Of a DNA stretch of 64,000 nt, positions 61,966-64,000 are shown piece after piece. This DNA is from Mycolicibacterium senegalense (GTDB taxonomy: Bacteria; Actinomycetota; Actinomycetes; Mycobacteriales; Mycobacteriaceae). The stretch spans positions 2,604,001 to 2,668,000 of the forward strand of contig NZ_CP081000.1 of the NCBI RefSeq assembly GCF_019645875.1, written 5' to 3'. The position numbers and the translations under genes are program-made. The notes beneath the pieces are model-generated. The model did no database searches, had not been told where the DNA came from, and worked only from the letters and a program-made list of their open reading frames with translations. Within the stretch, counting starts at the first letter, position 1; every line of letters begins with the position of its first letter.

Positions 61966-62750
61966 GCCGGTTGGCGGAGTTGTTCGACGGCTGCCGCGCC
62001 GAGGGCCGCGCCGCGCTGATCGGCTACCTGCCGACCGGGTTCCCCGACGTGCAGACATCCATCGCGGCGATGACGGCGATGGTCGAATCCGGTTGCGACC
62101 TGGTCGAAGTCGGAGTGCCCTACTCGGATCCCGGGATGGACGGGCCGACGATCGCGGCCGCCACCGAGGCCGCACTGGCCGGTGGCGTGCGGGTACGCGA
62201 CACCCTGGCCGCGGTCGAGGCGATCAGCAACGCCGGTGGCCGCGCGGTTGTGATGACGTACTGGAACCCGGTGCTGCGCAAGGGTGTTGACACCTTCGCC
62301 CGCGACCTGGCCTCTGCCGGGGGATACGGGCTGATCACTCCCGACCTGATCCCCGAGGAAGCCGTCGACTGGATCGCCGCAGCAGAAGAACACAATCTCG
62401 ATCGCATCTTCCTGGTCGCCCCGTCCTCGACGCCCGAGCGGCTGGCGAACACCGTGAATGCTTCGCGTGGGTTCGTCTACGCCGCTTCGACCATGGGTGT
62501 CACCGGGGCGCGCGACGTCGTGTCGAATGCGGCACCGGAGTTGGTGCGCCGCGTCAAGGAAGTGTCCGACATCCCCGTCGGGGTGGGGCTGGGTGTGCGC
62601 TCCGGGGCGCAGGCAGCCGAGATCGGTGCGTACGCGGACGGAGTTATCGTCGGGTCGGCCCTGGTGTCGGCCCTCGGCGAGGGGCTGGACGCGGTGCGTC
62701 GCCTCACCGAAGAACTGGCCAACGGCGTTAGGCAGAGGATTTCAGCTTGA
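61962..62750 (+). CDS. trpA: Tryptophan synthase alpha subunit
   Basis: Releases indole from indole-3-glycerol phosphate. There are 262 residues. [21 protein letters not shown] contains the catalytic Glu and Asp pair, and [20 protein letters not shown] the phosphate site. Its TGA overlaps the TTG start of lgt. Confidence 0.96.
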   Translation: MSRLAELFDGCRAEGRAALIGYLPTGFPDVQTSIAAMTAMVESGCDLVEVGVPYSDPGMDGPTIAAATEAALAGGVRVRDTLAAVEAISNAGGRAVVMTYWNPVLRKGVDTFARDLASAGGYGLITPDLIPEEAVDWIAAAEEHNLDRIFLVAPSSTPERLANTVNASRGFVYAASTMGVTGARDVVSNAAPELVRRVKEVSDIPVGVGLGVRSGAQAAEIGAYADGVIVGSALVSALGEGLDAVRRLTEELANGVRQRISA

Positions 62751-64000
62751 CCACTACCGTGCTCGCGTATTTGCCCAGCCCGTCACAGGGCGTCTGGCAT
62801 CTGGGGCCGGTGCCGATCCGCGCGTATGCGCTCTGCATCATCGTGGGCATCATCGCGGCACTGGTCATCGGTGACCGGCGTTGGCAGGCGCGAGGCGGCC
62901 AAGCCGGCGTCATCTATGACATCGCCTTGTGGGCAGTGCCTTTCGGTCTCGTCGGTGGCCGGCTCTACCACGTCATGACGGACTGGCCCACATATTTCGG
63001 GCCGGGCGGCAAGGGGTTGGGCGCGGCCTTCCAGGTCTGGCAGGGCGGCCTCGGCATCTGGGGCGCCGTCGCACTGGGTGGCGTCGGAGCCTGGATTGGC
63101 TGCCGCTCGCGGGGGATACCGCTGCCGGCCTTCGGCGACGCGATCGCACCCGGAATCATCCTGGCGCAGGCCATCGGCCGGCTCGGCAACTACTTCAACC
63201 AAGAGCTCTATGGCGCTGACACCACGGTGCCGTGGGGCCTGGAGATCTACAAGCGCATACCGGACAACCTGAACGGAATCTCGACCGGCGAGGTCGAGCG
63301 AGTGGTTCACCCCACCTTCCTGTACGAATTGGTTTGGAACCTCCTGGTTTTCGCGCTGTTGATCTGGGCCGACCGCAAGTTCAAGCTCGGCCACGGCCGG
63401 CTGTTCGCGCTGTACGTGGCCGGCTACTGCGCCGGCCGCTTCATGGTCGAGTTGATGCGCAGCGACCCGGCGACGGAATTCGCCGGTATCCGCGTCAACA
63501 CCTTCACCTCGACGTTCGTGTTCATCGGAGCCGTCGTCTACATCATGCTGGCGACGAAGGGCCGGGAAGATCCGGCGTCCTTGGCCGGCAAGAGTGATGA
63601 GGATGAGTCGTCAGTCGACGAACTCGGCAAGGAGCTTGTCGGAGCGGCCGCGACCACCGGCGTTGTCGCGGCTGCGGCGGTGGCCGGCCAAGACGATGAC
63701 GAAGATGCCGACCACATGCATCCGGACGAGGTGGGCGCCGGCGAAGACGACGGAGCCGAGGCCGCCGCGGCGATCGAACTGAAGGCGATCGCCAAGGAGC
63801 CCGAGGATGAGTCCGAAGAAGCCGCCGAGGAGGTGGCAGCGGACGAGGATGCTGAGCTTGTCGAATCGGCTGAAGTCGACGGCGACGTCACGGCAGAGGA
63901 CGTCGACGAGGTCGAACCCGCGTCCGAGAGCGAAGCCGATGAGGCCGAAGCGGAAGCTGACGAAGAGGCCGTAGCTGAGGTGGACGACGAGCCCGAGTCG
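62747..64000 (+). CDS. lgt: Prolipoprotein diacylglyceryl transferase (3' end outside window)
   Basis: Adds diacylglycerol to the Cys of prolipoproteins, the step before LspA. A TTG at 62747 overlapping the trpA stop gives [20 protein letters not shown]; the frame stays open to the window end (418 codons). Six to seven membrane helices are visible, with the signature AIGRLGNYFNQELYGADT (catalytic Arg). From about residue 280 a long, highly acidic, Ala- and Glu-rich tail (from KGREDPASLAGKSDEDE onward) begins, as in mycobacterial Lgt, and is not complete here. Confidence 0.93.
   Translation, partial: MTTTVLAYLPSPSQGVWHLGPVPIRAYALCIIVGIIAALVIGDRRWQARGGQAGVIYDIALWAVPFGLVGGRLYHVMTDWPTYFGPGGKGLGAAFQVWQGGLGIWGAVALGGVGAWIGCRSRGIPLPAFGDAIAPGIILAQAIGRLGNYFNQELYGADTTVPWGLEIYKRIPDNLNGISTGEVERVVHPTFLYELVWNLLVFALLIWADRKFKLGHGRLFALYVAGYCAGRFMVELMRSDPATEFAGIRVNTFTSTFVFIGAVVYIMLATKGREDPASLAGKSDEDESSVDELGKELVGAAATTGVVAAAAVAGQDDDEDADHMHPDEVGAGEDDGAEAAAAIELKAIAKEPEDESEEAAEEVAADEDAELVESAEVDGDVTAEDVDEVEPASESEADEAEAEADEEAVAEVDDEPES

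Overview
The window is high-GC actinobacterial DNA, almost certainly from a fast-growing Mycobacterium (Mycolicibacterium). This rests on gene content (MmpL transporter, LpqH-family lipoprotein, F420/deazaflavin-type oxidoreductase, PriA, BsaP, BioQ), on frequent GTG starts and leaderless promoters, and on gene order. Recalled from knowledge, the backbone ileS-dinX-ansA-lspA-pseudouridine synthase-dnaE1-ilvA-treZ/Y/X-acyltransferase-bioA/F/D-bioB-bsaP-lipase-nrtR/nadA/B/C-hisDCBHA-impA-hisFI-bcp-trpE-trpC/B/A-lgt matches the Rv1536-Rv1614 region of M. tuberculosis. BioQ is a trait of fast growers and is absent from M. tuberculosis.

Layout. 1-3.1 kb: the 3' end of an mmpL gene, a small HTH regulator plus membrane protein, and a truncated condensation-domain-like protein. 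2.9-6.3 kb: ileS behind an isoleucine T-box. 6.4-12.8 kb: an S4-domain mini-protein, DNA polymerase IV, a secreted protein, asparaginase, LspA, a pseudouridine synthase, RarD and a TetR regulator. 12.8-20.8 kb: dnaE1, a divergent PPOX-fold oxidoreductase/MerR pair around a perfect palindrome, a methyltransferase, small proteins, an LpqH-like lipoprotein and ilvA. 20.8-29.1 kb (minus strand): an OafA-type acyltransferase followed by treX-treY-treZ. 29.2-35.7 kb: biotin genes bioA, bioFD, bioB, bsaP with the repressor gene bioQ. 35.7-39.1 kb: a small accessory block (membrane protein, VOC protein, AraC regulator, lipase). 39.1-43.4 kb: NrtR and nadABC. 43.4-50.9 kb: LysE exporter, Ddn-like protein and the compact his operon. 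50.9-57.1 kb: an accessory block, described below. 57.1-64 kb: bcp, trpE, a Trp-associated membrane protein, trpC, trpB, trpA and lgt, which runs off the window.

The window is mostly biosynthesis (Ile, Trp, His, Leu, biotin, NAD, trehalose) and its control is readable in the DNA. There is a translational T-box before ileS, and BioQ boxes overlap the -10 regions of bioF and bioB/bioQ. An NrtR palindrome sits over the promoters of nrtR and nadA, and a Leu-Leu-Leu leader peptide precedes leuA.

The least explained part is 50.9-57.1 kb between hisI and bcp. It holds a gamma-type DNA methyltransferase, a downstream protein with a possible SxK-X14-E nuclease signature (together a candidate type II restriction-modification pair), a 21-bp perfect palindrome, a FadR-type regulator with an ABC ATPase lacking a permease, and a leuA gene that is not in its usual mycobacterial place. 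No tRNA, rRNA, IS element or CRISPR array was seen, and no gene-free stretch exceeds 300 bases (the longest is the ileS leader, about 290).
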